In this document: positions 1 to 9,184 of the stretch, piece by piece
How positions within the stretch are numbered: position 1 is the first letter of the stretch
How the letters are laid out: every line of letters starts with the position of its first letter
DNA from: Methylocystis sp. MJC1
GTDB lineage: Bacteria; Pseudomonadota; Alphaproteobacteria; Rhizobiales; Beijerinckiaceae
DNA: 64,000 nucleotides
Direction: 5' to 3'
Assembly: GCF_026427715.1 (NCBI RefSeq)
Contig: NZ_CP107558.1
Location: 1,277,001 to 1,341,000 of the forward strand
Notes under the pieces: generated by a model
The model's input: only the letters and a program-made list of their open reading frames with translations
What the model was told of the DNA's origin: nothing
Database searches by the model: none
Translations under genes and position numbers: made by a program

Positions 1-232
1 AGCTCGAGATCAGCGTGCCGATAAAAAGCTCGATGGAAAGGGAGCTTGCCGAGTCATGCGCCGCCCTGGTGAGAGCCGCCATCTGCGCATGATCGACGGC
101 CCCGGCTGCCGCCGCCGTCAGATCGCGCACATTCGCGGCGCCGAAATAGGCGGCTGCCCCCATAATGAGCAGTAGCGCGAGGAACAGGAATTGGCGAAAG
201 ACCAGGCCGGCGCCGATGGAAAAATTGCGCAT
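1..232 (-). CDS. N-terminus of membrane sensor-like protein (partial)
   Basis: The reading frame opens with ATG at 232 and runs off the window edge without a stop, so only about 77 residues are visible. A short basic N-terminus is followed by a hydrophobic segment at about residues 12-29 (FRQFLFLALLLIMGAAAYF), then an alanine-rich, probably helical periplasmic stretch. This layout is what the first transmembrane helix and ligand region of chemotaxis receptors or sensor kinases look like, but no diagnostic domain is inside the window. It is divergent from gshB, with about 128 bp between the two starts. Function is inferred only from topology. Confidence 0.55.
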   Translation of the reverse strand, partial: MRNFSIGAGLVFRQFLFLALLLIMGAAAYFGAANVRDLTAAAAGAVDHAQMAALTRAAHDSASSLSIELFIGTLISS

Positions 233-360
233 GTGCTCGATTGTCCTGCTAATGATCCCCGACGGCCCGGAAATTGGTTCGGGTAGGTTAATTCACACTC
301 TTTCACAGTCGGTTAACGGCGGCGGCATAGGCGCGTATAAAGCGTTGGCGGGAGCGAGAA

Positions 361-1317
361 ATGCTGGAAATCGCAGTGCAGATGGACCCCCTCGAGCGGA
401 TCAATTTCGCCGGGGATTCGACCTTCGCCCTCATGCTGGAGGCCAAGCGGCGCGGACATCGCCTCTGGTTCTACACGCCTGACCAGCTTTCCCTCGAAGG
501 GGGTACGCTCACGGCGCGGGCCCATCATATCGACGTCTTCGACGACCCCTCCCGCTATTATGCGCTTGGCGAGGCGAGGGAGCTCGATCTCATCAAGATG
601 GACGTCGTTTTGCTGCGGCAGGACCCGCCCTTCGATCTTGCTTATATCACCTCGACGCATTTCCTCGAGCGCATCCAAACGCGCGTGCTGGTGGTGAACG
701 ACCCCGGCCATGTGCGCAATGCGCCGGAAAAGGTCTTCGTGATGGAGTTCGCGGACCTCATGCCGCCGACGCTCATCACCCGCGACCGCGCGGCGATCGA
801 GCGCTTCCGGGCGACGCATGGCGACATCGTCATGAAACCGCTTTACGGCCACGGCGGCGCGGCGGTCTTTAAAGTTACGCCGCGCGACCCCAATTTCGGC
901 TCGCTCTTCGACATGTTCAGCGCGAGCTTCCGCGAGCCCTGGGTGGTGCAACAGTTTTTGCCGGAGGTCGCCAAGGGCGACAAGCGCATCATCTTCGTCG
1001 ACGGCGAGGCGATGGGCGCCATCAACCGCGTGCCGGCGCAGGACGACATTCGCTCCAATATGGTGCGCGGCGGCGCGGCGGCGGCGACCGAGCTCGATCC
1101 GCGCGAGCAGGAGATTTGCGCAAGACTGGGGCCGGAGCTCAAGGCGCGCGGACTGGTCTTTGTGGGTATCGACGTGATCGACGGCCGTTTGACCGAAATA
1201 AACGTGACCTCGCCAACGGGGCTGCGCGCGCTGAAAAGGGTCGGCGGCCCGGATCTTGCCGCGCCCCTCTTCGAGGCGATCGAGCGGCGGCTCATGGCGT
1301 TGCGCGCCGCAGGATGA
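361..1317 (+). CDS. gshB: Glutathione synthetase
   Basis: ATP-grasp ligase that joins gamma-glutamylcysteine and glycine to make glutathione in the cytoplasm. The 318-residue length is usual for bacterial GshB. The N-terminus (IAVQMDPLERINFAGDSTF) is the typical family opening. The ATP-grasp part contains the PLYGHGGAAVFKV glycine-rich loop near residue 160, and the Mg/ATP-binding end INVTSPTGLR lies near residue 280. The start ATG at 361 follows a GGGAG sequence a few bases upstream. Its stop overlaps the glnD start in ATGA, so the two are probably translationally coupled. Confidence 0.97.
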   Translation: MLEIAVQMDPLERINFAGDSTFALMLEAKRRGHRLWFYTPDQLSLEGGTLTARAHHIDVFDDPSRYYALGEARELDLIKMDVVLLRQDPPFDLAYITSTHFLERIQTRVLVVNDPGHVRNAPEKVFVMEFADLMPPTLITRDRAAIERFRATHGDIVMKPLYGHGGAAVFKVTPRDPNFGSLFDMFSASFREPWVVQQFLPEVAKGDKRIIFVDGEAMGAINRVPAQDDIRSNMVRGGAAAATELDPREQEICARLGPELKARGLVFVGIDVIDGRLTEINVTSPTGLRALKRVGGPDLAAPLFEAIERRLMALRAAG

Positions 1318-4130
1318 GCGTGATGGATCAGACGTTGAACGCAAGCATTTTCGACGACCTCGAGCCGGCGACGGGCTTTCTCGGGCTGCGCGCTGCGCTC
1401 GCGGCCCCGATCGCGCAAATTTGCAAGGCGGAGAAGGGCCATGCGCGGCGGACGGCGGTCGTCGATCTTTTCCGTTCGATCCTCGCCGAGGGACGCGACC
1501 GCGCGCGCACCGGGCTGGAGGCCAGGGGATCGGGACTTGCTTGCGCGCGGTTGATTTCGCAGCTCGAGGACGAGCTGATCGGCGCGATCTATGATTACGT
1601 CGTCGCTTACGTTTATCCCGCCGACAATCCGACCTTCGCGGAGCGGCTGACCATCGTCGCCGTCGGCGGCTATGGGCGCGGCATGCTGGCGCCGGGCTCC
1701 GACATCGATCTCCTCTTTCTGCTGCCCTACAAGCAGACGCCGTGGGGCGAGAGCGTTGTCGAAGCTATCCTCTATGTTTTGTGGGATCTGCGTCAGAAAG
1801 TCGGCCACGCCACGAGATCCGTTGCGGAATGCATGCGCCAGGCGCGCGCCGATATGACGATCCGCACCACGCTGCTGGAGGCGCGCTTCATCCTCGGCAG
1901 CGCCGAGCTTTTCACCGAATTGCAGGACGCCTTCGACCGCGAGGTGGCGCGTTCTGACGCGCGCGAATTCGTGGCGGCGAAGCTTGCCGAACGCGACACG
2001 CGCGTACGCCGCGCGGGCGCCTCGCGCTATCTCGTCGAGCCCAATGTGAAAGAAGGCAAGGGGGGCTTGCGCGACCTCAATACGCTCTTCTGGATTTCGA
2101 AATATGTTTATCGCGTGCGCGACGTGGAGGAGCTGGTCGCCGCGGGACTCTTCACCTCGGCCGAGCTCTCCCTCTTCGAGCGCTGCGAGGAGTTCTTGTG
2201 GCGCGTGCGCTGCCATCTGCATTTTGCCACCGGGCGCGCGGAGGAGCGGATTTCCTTTGATATTCAGCCGCTGATGGCGCGGCGGCTCGGCTACAACGAC
2301 CGCGCCGGCCTGTCGCGCGTCGAGCGCTTCATGAAGCATTATTTTCTGGTCGCGAAGGATGTCGGCGATCTCACCGCGATCGTGTGCGCGGCGCTGGAAG
2401 AGAGGCAGGCGAAGCCGCGTGCGATCTTCGAGCGCTTCATGCAGCCGTTCCGTCGCCGGCGCGCCCGCGTGCTGCATGGCGACTTCATCATTGCGCATGA
2501 CCGCATCAGCGTCGCGGATGAAGATGTGTTTCACCGCGATCCGGTGAATATCATCCGGCTCTTCTGGATGGCTGATCATCACAGCCTGCCGCTTCATCCC
2601 GACGCGCTACGCGCTGTGACGCTGTCATTGCGGGAGATTGACGCCGATCTGCGCGCCGACAAGGAGGCGAACAGGCTCTTCCTCGAAATCCTGCTGTCGC
2701 GGAACATGACCGAGATCATTCTGCGCCGCATGAACGAGACCGGCGTGCTCGGCCGTTTCATTCCGGATTTCGGCCGCATCGTCGCGATGATGCAGTTCAA
2801 CATGTATCATCACTACACGGTCGACGAGCATCTCCTGCGCGCGGTGGGCGCGCTCTCCGATCTCGAGGCCGGGCGCCTGCCCGAGCATCAGCAGCTCGTG
2901 AGCGAAATTCTCCCCACGATCGTCAATCGCAAGGTGCTCTATCTCGGGTTGTTCCTCCACGACATCGCCAAGGGGCGCAAGGAGGATCACTCGATCGCCG
3001 GCATGGAGGTGGCGCGCACGCTGTGCCCGCGTCTCGGCTTCACTCCGGGAGAAACGGAGACGGTCGCCTGGCTCGTCGAGCACCACCTCACAATGTCGAC
3101 CTATGCGCAGAGCCGCGATCTCTCGGACCGCGTGACGATCGAGAATTTCACGGCGATCGTGCAAACGGTCGAGCGGCTCAAAATGCTCTTCGTGCTGACC
3201 GTCTGCGACATCAACGCGGTCGGCCCCGGCGTGCTCGACACCTGGAAATCGCAGCTTCTGCGCGTTCTCTACTGGGAGACCGAGGTTGTGCTCGGCGGCG
3301 GTCATTCCTCGGTCGATCGCAAGAGCCGGGTGACGGGCGCCATCGCCGAGCTATGCGCCGCGCTGCCCGAGTGGAGCGCGGAAAAATTCGAGAACTACGC
3401 CAAACGGCATTATCCCGCTTACTGGCTCAAGGTCGACGTCGCCCGCAAAGTGCGCCACGCCCATATGCTCGAAAAGCTCGCCGGCGCGACGACCCCGCTC
3501 GCCACCGCCGTGGAGCTCGACCGCACGCGCGGCGCGGTGGAGCTGACGGTCATCGCGCCGGATCACCGCCGGCTGCTCTCCATCATCGCGGGCGGCTGCG
3601 CGGCGAGCGGCGCCAATATCGTCGACGCCCATATTTTCACGACCGCAGACGGGCTCGCGCTCGACACGATCTTCATCTCGCGCGCCTTCGATTTCGACGA
3701 GGACGAGCTGCGCCGCGCGCGCCGCATCGCCGACTTCATCGCCAAGGCGCTGAGCGGCGAGGTGATCGTCTCCGATGCGGTGCAAGCGCGCGCCAAGCAG
3801 CAGCAGCCGCTCGCCGCCTTCAATGTCGCGCCGGAGGTGGTGGTCGATAACAGCCTCTCCAACGTCTATACGGTCATCGAGGTCTCGGGCCTCGATCGCG
3901 AAGGCCTGCTGTTCGAGCTCACCAACGCCATTTCCAGGCTCAACCTCAACATCGCCTCGGCGCATATCGTGACCTTCGGCGAGCGCGCCGTGGACGCTTT
4001 CTACGTGACCGATCTCACCGGCGCGAAAATCGTAGCGCCGCAGCGGCATGCCGCGATCAAGCGGGCGCTGCTAGAGGTTTTCGAGCCGTCGATGGAGAAG
4101 CGGGCGGAGAAAGCGCAGAGCGTGGGGTAG
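1314..4130 (+). CDS. glnD: Bifunctional uridylyltransferase/uridylyl-removing enzyme (PII)
   Basis: Sensor of glutamine that adds or removes UMP on PII proteins and so sets nitrogen assimilation. About 938 residues, within the family range. Domains in order: nucleotidyltransferase with VAVGGYGRGMLAPGSDIDLL near residue 116; GlnD PII-uridylyltransferase region; HD hydrolase domain with LHDIAKG near 545; two ACT domains starting near 742 and 851 that bind glutamine. The ATG at 1314 overlaps the gshB stop; a second ATG nine bases later is also possible. The open frame extends upstream inside gshB, but that part does not look like GlnD. Confidence 0.97.
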   Translation: MSVMDQTLNASIFDDLEPATGFLGLRAALAAPIAQICKAEKGHARRTAVVDLFRSILAEGRDRARTGLEARGSGLACARLISQLEDELIGAIYDYVVAYVYPADNPTFAERLTIVAVGGYGRGMLAPGSDIDLLFLLPYKQTPWGESVVEAILYVLWDLRQKVGHATRSVAECMRQARADMTIRTTLLEARFILGSAELFTELQDAFDREVARSDAREFVAAKLAERDTRVRRAGASRYLVEPNVKEGKGGLRDLNTLFWISKYVYRVRDVEELVAAGLFTSAELSLFERCEEFLWRVRCHLHFATGRAEERISFDIQPLMARRLGYNDRAGLSRVERFMKHYFLVAKDVGDLTAIVCAALEERQAKPRAIFERFMQPFRRRRARVLHGDFIIAHDRISVADEDVFHRDPVNIIRLFWMADHHSLPLHPDALRAVTLSLREIDADLRADKEANRLFLEILLSRNMTEIILRRMNETGVLGRFIPDFGRIVAMMQFNMYHHYTVDEHLLRAVGALSDLEAGRLPEHQQLVSEILPTIVNRKVLYLGLFLHDIAKGRKEDHSIAGMEVARTLCPRLGFTPGETETVAWLVEHHLTMSTYAQSRDLSDRVTIENFTAIVQTVERLKMLFVLTVCDINAVGPGVLDTWKSQLLRVLYWETEVVLGGGHSSVDRKSRVTGAIAELCAALPEWSAEKFENYAKRHYPAYWLKVDVARKVRHAHMLEKLAGATTPLATAVELDRTRGAVELTVIAPDHRRLLSIIAGGCAASGANIVDAHIFTTADGLALDTIFISRAFDFDEDELRRARRIADFIAKALSGEVIVSDAVQARAKQQQPLAAFNVAPEVVVDNSLSNVYTVIEVSGLDREGLLFELTNAISRLNLNIASAHIVTFGERAVDAFYVTDLTGAKIVAPQRHAAIKRALLEVFEPSMEKRAEKAQSVG

Positions 4131-4160
4131 GGCGCGCGCGAGCTATCAGGCAATCACCCG

Positions 4161-4242
4161 CCGTCATTGCGAGGAGCGGAGCGACGAAGCAATCCCGAGC
4201 CGCGACGCTGCCCTGGATTGTTCGCTTCGCTCGCAATGACGG
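4161..4242. repeat. Palindromic intergenic repeat, family A (copy 1)
   Basis: Ends in inverted CCGTCATTGCGAG / CTCGCAATGACGG with the internal theme AGCGAAGCAATCC / GGATTG. Related copies sit at 23057-23141, 29145-29227 and 48057-48174. It lies between the convergent 3' ends of glnD and the hemerythrin gene, where such hairpins can act as bidirectional transcription ends or mRNA stabilisers. Confidence 0.85.
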
Positions 4243-4259
4243 CGCGCTTTGCAAGATCG

Positions 4260-4961
4260 TCACGCATGCGGTGGCAGCGGCGGCGTGAACTGCGAAATGT
4301 CGGCGATGCCGAGCGCCTCCTCGATGCGTGCGATTTGCGCCATCGCGTCCTCGAAACCGTCCTTGCCGAATTGGCGGCGCTCGATGTCCTCGAACAGATC
4401 GCCCATGTCGTCGAGGTCACGGTCTGAGAGCGCGTTTTTCCAAGCCGGAAAGATGATCGTATCCTCGCGCGCGGCGTGGTGGGCGTACATCAGCTCGATC
4501 CCGTCCAGGGAATGCGCCAGCCTCTCCGCCTCGCCCGCTCCAATCGCGCCCCTGCGGGCGATGTCGAGAAGATAGTCGGTCAGTTCCCAGCCCCGCCGGT
4601 GCTGGGCGATCAAGACATCGACATAAGGCGCCGCTGGCCCGCCGGCCTTTTTGATCGTCGGAAAGATATGGGCCTCTTCGAGCTTTTTCTCGTGATAATC
4701 TTCGCCGAAGCTGCGAAACAGCGTCGCAGCGCGCCCGAGCAGATGGGGATCGAGACTCGCCGGATCGGCGCGAAGCTTCGCGGCCATGTTGCGATAGGCG
4801 AGAATCGCCCGGCGGAGGACGCCATGCTCGCGCATGAGGTCTTCCACCGCGCCGACCTCCTTATCGGCCGCTTCGGCCATGCCGCGGTCGGTCCCGGCCA
4901 GCAGGAGGCCTGCGCCGGCGGCGATGACCAAGCGGCGGCGGGCGTCGTTGAATGCGCTCAT
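4260..4961 (-). CDS. Exported hemerythrin-domain protein
   Basis: A 233-residue protein with a hemerythrin-like HHE domain, expected to bind a non-heme di-iron centre and O2, NO or redox signals. Likely ligands follow the pattern H46, H90-x4-E95, H121, H161/H162 and E166 (HHAAREDTIIFPAW). The N-terminus has an Arg-rich n-region followed by LVIAAGAGLLLAG and could be a Sec or Tat-like signal, though it lacks a clean twin-arginine motif. It stands alone, convergent with glnD and divergent from grpE by about 130 bp. The family assignment is firm; the physiological role (oxygen or NO handling, stress) is not shown by the sequence. Confidence 0.85.
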   Translation of the reverse strand: MSAFNDARRRLVIAAGAGLLLAGTDRGMAEAADKEVGAVEDLMREHGVLRRAILAYRNMAAKLRADPASLDPHLLGRAATLFRSFGEDYHEKKLEEAHIFPTIKKAGGPAAPYVDVLIAQHRRGWELTDYLLDIARRGAIGAGEAERLAHSLDGIELMYAHHAAREDTIIFPAWKNALSDRDLDDMGDLFEDIERRQFGKDGFEDAMAQIARIEEALGIADISQFTPPLPPHA

Positions 4962-5093
4962 GGGAAGCTCCTTTTCGATATGGGCCGGATCGCCCCGCCC
5001 GCGGAACCCGTTCCGACTTGATTTTGGCGCCCCAAGCGCTGATATCGAGGCCTTTGAAGAACGCCCCTTATCCTAAAAAAGACGGACAAGAGC

Positions 5094-5702
5094 ATGAGCG
5101 ACCAGAGCAACGCCGGAAACAACGCCGAGACCCCGCCGAAGGGCGCGGAGGAGAATGCGGCGCATGCGTCCTCCCTGTCGCAACCCTCGGCGGAAGCGCC
5201 CATCGGCGAGCCGGAGCCCTTCACGGAGCTCGAGAACCTCTATCAGGAGACCGCCAGCCTCAAGGACAAGCTTCTGCGCGCCATGGCGGAATCGGAGAAC
5301 GTCCGCCGCCGCGCCGAGAAGGAGGTGGCCGACGCCAAGCTTTATGGCGTGACGAGCCTCGCCCGCGAAATGCTGGCTTTCGTCGATAATCTGCGGCGCG
5401 CGGCGGAGAGCGTGCCGGCTGAGGCGCGCGCCAATCTCGACCCCGTCGCGGCGACGCTGCTCGACGGCATCGGGGTCATCGAGCGAGACTTTCTGTCGCG
5501 ACTCGCCCGCTTCGGGGTGAAGCCGATCGAGGCGCTGGGCGCCAAATTCGACCCCAATCTGCACGAGGCGCTCTACGAAATGCCGGACGAGACCAAGCCC
5601 GCCGGCACGGTCGCGCAGGTCATGGAGCAGGGCTATACGATCGGCGACCGCGTGCTGCGCCCGGCGAAGGTCGGCGTGACCCGAGGCGGCCCCAAGGCCT
5701 GA
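5094..5702 (+). CDS. grpE: Nucleotide exchange factor GrpE
   Basis: Co-chaperone that releases ADP from DnaK. 202 residues with an acidic, low-complexity N-terminus, a long helical region (about residues 45-90, including AMAESENVRRRAEKEVADA), and a C-terminal beta domain ending GDRVLRPAKVGVTRG, all typical of GrpE. An AT-rich patch precedes the start. I looked for a heat-shock promoter and found no convincing -35/-10 pair. dnaK/dnaJ and hrcA are not in the window; corA follows after 8 bp, so the two are probably co-transcribed. Confidence 0.96.
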   Translation: MSDQSNAGNNAETPPKGAEENAAHASSLSQPSAEAPIGEPEPFTELENLYQETASLKDKLLRAMAESENVRRRAEKEVADAKLYGVTSLAREMLAFVDNLRRAAESVPAEARANLDPVAATLLDGIGVIERDFLSRLARFGVKPIEALGAKFDPNLHEALYEMPDETKPAGTVAQVMEQGYTIGDRVLRPAKVGVTRGGPKA

Positions 5703-5710
5703 TCCGCTTC

Positions 5711-6724
5711 ATGGACGCCCCCGCGCGAGAGCAGATCGAGCCGGCGGGCGTCCGCCCCGGCGTCGTCAACGCCGTCGCCTATTGCGAGGGCGTCAAGGTT
5801 GCCGATATCCACATAGACGAGGCCGGCGACTGGGCGAGGCGCGAGGGGCATATCGTCTGGATCGGCCTCTACGAGCCCAGCGTCGAGCTGCTGGAGCGCG
5901 TGAGGGCGCAGTTCTCGCTGCACCCGCTCGCAATCGAAGACGCCGCCAAGGCGCATCAGTTCCCCAAGCTCGAGGAATTCGACGAGAGCATCTTCATCGT
6001 GGCGCGCACCGCGCAGATGGAGAAGGACCGCATCGTCTTTGGCGAGACGCATATTTTTGTCGGCGCAGGCTATGTCGTGAGCGTGCGCCACGGCCCCTCG
6101 CAAAGCTACGCGGCCGTTCGCCAGCGCTGCGAGGCGCGCGCGCACCAGCTGTCGGAAGGCGAGGATTTCATCGTCTACGCGCTGCTCGACTTCATCGTGG
6201 ACAAGTATTTTCCTGTTCTCGACAGCATCCATGAGCGGGTCGACGATATCGAAGAACGCATTTTGACGACCTCGATCGGACAAAGCGAGATCGAGCAGCT
6301 TTATGCTTTGCGACGCGATCTCTTGCGACTGCGTAACGCGGTCGCGCCCCTGCAGGACGTCTGCCGGCGCCTGGAGCGCACGGACATCGTCCTCATCGAT
6401 CCCATGATGCGTCCGCATTTCCGCGACGTGCGCGACCATCTGCGCCGCGCGGAAGAGCGCATCGACACATTGCGCGAGACTCTCGCCTTCGCCTTCGAGG
6501 CGGGATTGATGAATGCGCAAATGCAGCAGACCCACATCTCGCGCCGCCTCGCCGCCTGGGCCGCCATTCTCGCCGTGCCGACGGCGATCGCGGGCATTTA
6601 CGGCATGAACTTCGAGCATATGCCGGAGCTCAAGTGGGAGTACGGCTACTACATGGTGCTCGGCGTCACCTTCGCGATTTGCGGCACGCTTTACTGGCGC
6701 TTCCGCAGGTCAGGGTGGCTGTGA
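5711..6724 (+). CDS. corA: CorA-family magnesium/divalent cation transporter
   Basis: Inner-membrane Mg2+ channel of the 2-TM-GxN type. The large N-terminal cytoplasmic domain is followed by a long helix and two C-terminal transmembrane segments (about residues 280-298 and 313-331). The signature YGMN is at about residues 297-300, just after TM1, followed by FEHMPELKW in the periplasmic loop. 337 residues is a normal length. It starts 8 bp after grpE, leaving no room for its own Mg2+-responsive leader; any regulation must come from the grpE promoter or from within grpE. Confidence 0.94.
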   Translation: MDAPAREQIEPAGVRPGVVNAVAYCEGVKVADIHIDEAGDWARREGHIVWIGLYEPSVELLERVRAQFSLHPLAIEDAAKAHQFPKLEEFDESIFIVARTAQMEKDRIVFGETHIFVGAGYVVSVRHGPSQSYAAVRQRCEARAHQLSEGEDFIVYALLDFIVDKYFPVLDSIHERVDDIEERILTTSIGQSEIEQLYALRRDLLRLRNAVAPLQDVCRRLERTDIVLIDPMMRPHFRDVRDHLRRAEERIDTLRETLAFAFEAGLMNAQMQQTHISRRLAAWAAILAVPTAIAGIYGMNFEHMPELKWEYGYYMVLGVTFAICGTLYWRFRRSGWL

Positions 6725-6730
6725 GGCGTA

Positions 6731-7000
6731 TGTCATTCCCGACGTGCGCAGCGTCGGGAATCCAGAGGCGATTCCGAATTACACTCACATATTTTGCGGC
6801 CGTCTTGGCCGGGCTTGTCCCGGCCATCCACGCCGAGGGATACAGCTAACCCAGGACGCCTGTGGCTAGCTATTCTAAAGATCACGCCAAACGGGCGCTT
6901 CCCCATCGGCTGGTTGGTCGCGGCGTAGGCCCATCCTCGCAGCGCGAGCTGTGATGTGCTCGGCGTGGGTGGCCGGGACGAGCCCGGCCATGACGGGCTG
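6731..7000. repeat. Repeat-packed intergenic region (families B and C)
   Basis: The roughly 310 bp between corA and the cytochrome gene holds no credible ORF. It contains a family B hairpin (ATTCCCGACG at 6735-6744 with CGTCGGGAAT at 6752-6761) and two inverted copies of another palindrome, GGCCGGG-N5-CCCGGCC, at 6807-6825 and 6971-6989. The outer sequences ATCCACGCCGAG and CTCGGCGTGGGT are also mutually inverted. These are short extragenic palindromes typical of Rhizobiales genomes; they may serve as the shared transcription end of the convergent neighbours. Confidence 0.8.
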
Positions 7001-7033
7001 AGAGGGCGCCGCTCCAATGACAAGGCGGCGCGT

Positions 7034-7399
7034 TTAATGGCGCGGGCGCGTTCTCAGATACGCCAAGAGCGCGTCGATCTGATAGTCGAGCAACTCCGGA
7101 TTGGGCATTTTCGTCTTGCCGAGGACGCCCCCATGCGGCGCGGCGAGGAAGCGGCGCAGATTGGCTTCATCGAGCTTGCGGCGGCGCGCCAACGTCTCGA
7201 AGCTCGGCGCCGGCGGCTGCATGATCGGCGTAAAGGGACGGTCGCGCCCGATGTCGTGGCAATATGCGCAGATGTCCTGCGCCAAGCTCCGGCCGCTCGA
7301 AACGCTCTCCACTTTTGAAACGCTTTGGTCTTGAGCCAATGTCTCGCTCGCCGCGCAGAGCGCGAGCGCTATCAAAAAAATCAGCAATCTTTCCAGCAT
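7034..7399 (-). CDS. Small exported c-type cytochrome
   Basis: A 121-residue protein, counting from the ATG that precedes LERLLIFLIALALCAASETLA, a clear Sec signal peptide. The mature part has one heme-attachment motif, CAYCH (C44, C47, H48), and a probable distal methionine ligand, M98, in GKTKMPNPEL, the normal layout of a class I monoheme cytochrome c. The open frame continues upstream 20 codons with a basic, non-signal-like sequence, so I chose the inner start. It is divergent from the Do-type protease. A periplasmic electron carrier; partners are not apparent. Confidence 0.85.
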   Translation of the reverse strand: MLERLLIFLIALALCAASETLAQDQSVSKVESVSSGRSLAQDICAYCHDIGRDRPFTPIMQPPAPSFETLARRRKLDEANLRRFLAAPHGGVLGKTKMPNPELLDYQIDALLAYLRTRPRH

Positions 7400-7595
7400 G
7401 AGCGCATCGCTTTCTCTTTCAGGGCGGGCGGACGCGCGGCGGCTTTGCCGCCTCTTCAAGATTTCCGGCTGCGCCTCCCCTTACGAAAGTTTCATCCGGC
7501 GGCCATTGGACGGCAAGAGGCGGGCCTCCATGTTGATGTCGCAGGCGGCGTTGGAGCCTCCCCCCAAGTCGCAGCCGGAATGGAGAGTATTTGAA

Positions 7596-9104
7596 ATGCA
7601 GCAACCGATTTTTGCGCGCAGCACTCGCTTGCGGGCGACCGCTCGTCGCCGCGCCTCGCGCCTTGCGCTGACGGCCGCGAGCGCCGCGCTCGCCTTGGGC
7701 GCGGCTTTCGGCGCGCCTGTCGGGACCGCTTTCGCCGAGGCGCCCTCCGTCACTGTCGCGCCGGCCAGCGGCCCCGCCTCCTTCGCCGACATCGTCGATC
7801 GCGTGAAGGGCGCCGTCGTCGCCATCAAGGTGAAGGCCTATGAGGAGTCGCATAGTCCGTTCGAGGGCCAGGAGCTCTCGCCCGACGACCCGATGTATCG
7901 CTTCTTCAAGCGCTTCGGCGAGACGCCGCAAAAGCGCATGACGCAGTCGCAGGGCTCGGGCTTCATCATCAGCGCCGACGGCTATGTCGTGACCAACAAC
8001 CATGTCGTCGAACATGCGACCGATGTCGAGATCTCGCTCGACGACGGCCGGAACTTGCCGGCGAAGGTCATCGGCACGGACAAGCGGAGCGATCTCGCTT
8101 TGCTGAAGGTCAGCGACGGGAACAAGCTGCCTTATGTCGAATGGTCGAGCGCGCAGCCGCGCGTCGGCGACTGGGTGATCGCGGTCGGCAATCCCTTCGG
8201 CCTCGGCGGCTCGGTGACGGCGGGCATTGTCTCGGCGCGCGGCCGCGACATCGGCGCCGGCCCCTATGACGACTTCCTGCAGATCGACGCGCCGGTGAAC
8301 CGCGGCAATTCCGGCGGCCCGGCTTTCGATGCGCATGGCAATGTCGTGGGCGTGAACACCGCCATTTATTCGCCCTCCGGCGGCTCGGTCGGCATCGGCT
8401 TCGCGATCCCCACGGAGGTCGCTAAGGATGTGATCACGGCGCTCAAGGAGAAGGGGACAGTGTCGCGCGGCTGGATCGGCGTGAAGATCCAGCAGGTGAC
8501 GCCGGAGATCGCCGACAGTTTGGGCTTGAAATCGCCGAAGGGCGCGTTGATCGCCCAGCCGCAGAAGGGCGCGCCGGCCGAGGCCGCGGGCCTGAAGGCG
8601 GGCGACGTGATCACCGCGGTGAATGGCGAGAAAGTCGACAACCCGCGCGAGCTGGCTCGCCGCATCGCCGCCATGGGGCCGAGCAAGACGGTCGACATCA
8701 CTTACATCCGCAATGGCTCGGAGAAGAACGCCAAGCTCACCCTCGGCAAGCTGCCTGAGGAGAAGGAGGCGCGCGCCGAGGAAGACCTTGGCGGCGGCGC
8801 TGGCGGCGGGACCCAGTTCTCGAGCCTCGGCATAGAGGTGGCTCCGGCCGCCCAGGTTCCCGGCGCTGGCGGCCAGGGCCTCGTCGTGACCGACATCGAC
8901 CCCAGCGGCGCGGCGGCGCAGAAGGGCTTGCGTCGCGGCGACGTCATCGTCGAGGCCGGCGGCCAGGCAGTGAATTCCCGGGCCGATCTTACCGGCGCCA
9001 TCGACGGCGCCCGCAAGGAAGGCCGCCGCTCGGTGCTGCTGCGGGTGAAATCGGCCGACGGCGCGAAATTCGTCGCCGTGCCGGTGAAGGAAGGCGCTGG
9101 TTGA
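7596..9104 (+). CDS. degP: Do-family periplasmic serine protease
   Basis: HtrA/DegP-type endopeptidase and chaperone that removes misfolded envelope proteins. From the ATG at 7596, preceded by GGAGAG with good spacing, the protein is about 502 residues. It has a long signal peptide ending near AFAEA, a trypsin-like domain with catalytic H136 (TNNHVVE), D166 (RSDLALL) and S239 (NRGNSGGPAF), then two PDZ domains (about 285-375 and 410-500). The frame stays open upstream to 7398, but that part overlaps the divergent cytochrome start and lacks a ribosome site. The neighbouring response regulator and kinase suggest control by envelope stress. Confidence 0.95.
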   Translation: MQQPIFARSTRLRATARRRASRLALTAASAALALGAAFGAPVGTAFAEAPSVTVAPASGPASFADIVDRVKGAVVAIKVKAYEESHSPFEGQELSPDDPMYRFFKRFGETPQKRMTQSQGSGFIISADGYVVTNNHVVEHATDVEISLDDGRNLPAKVIGTDKRSDLALLKVSDGNKLPYVEWSSAQPRVGDWVIAVGNPFGLGGSVTAGIVSARGRDIGAGPYDDFLQIDAPVNRGNSGGPAFDAHGNVVGVNTAIYSPSGGSVGIGFAIPTEVAKDVITALKEKGTVSRGWIGVKIQQVTPEIADSLGLKSPKGALIAQPQKGAPAEAAGLKAGDVITAVNGEKVDNPRELARRIAAMGPSKTVDITYIRNGSEKNAKLTLGKLPEEKEARAEEDLGGGAGGGTQFSSLGIEVAPAAQVPGAGGQGLVVTDIDPSGAAAQKGLRRGDVIVEAGGQAVNSRADLTGAIDGARKEGRRSVLLRVKSADGAKFVAVPVKEGAG

Positions 9105-9184
9105 ACCCGCGCGCTTCCCGGACGTTTGGGATGAAAGCTCGCTCAAAATAACGGCTCGAAGATGAATCCGGCTTCTTCTTGCGA

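Noticed and set aside
5040..5093. Possible heat-shock (RpoH) promoter before grpE (CCCCTTATCC)
   Set aside because: No matching -35 element at the expected distance, and no CIRCE inverted repeat.
5640..5711. Magnesium riboswitch before corA
   Set aside because: The gap between grpE and corA is only 8 bp, leaving no space for a leader.
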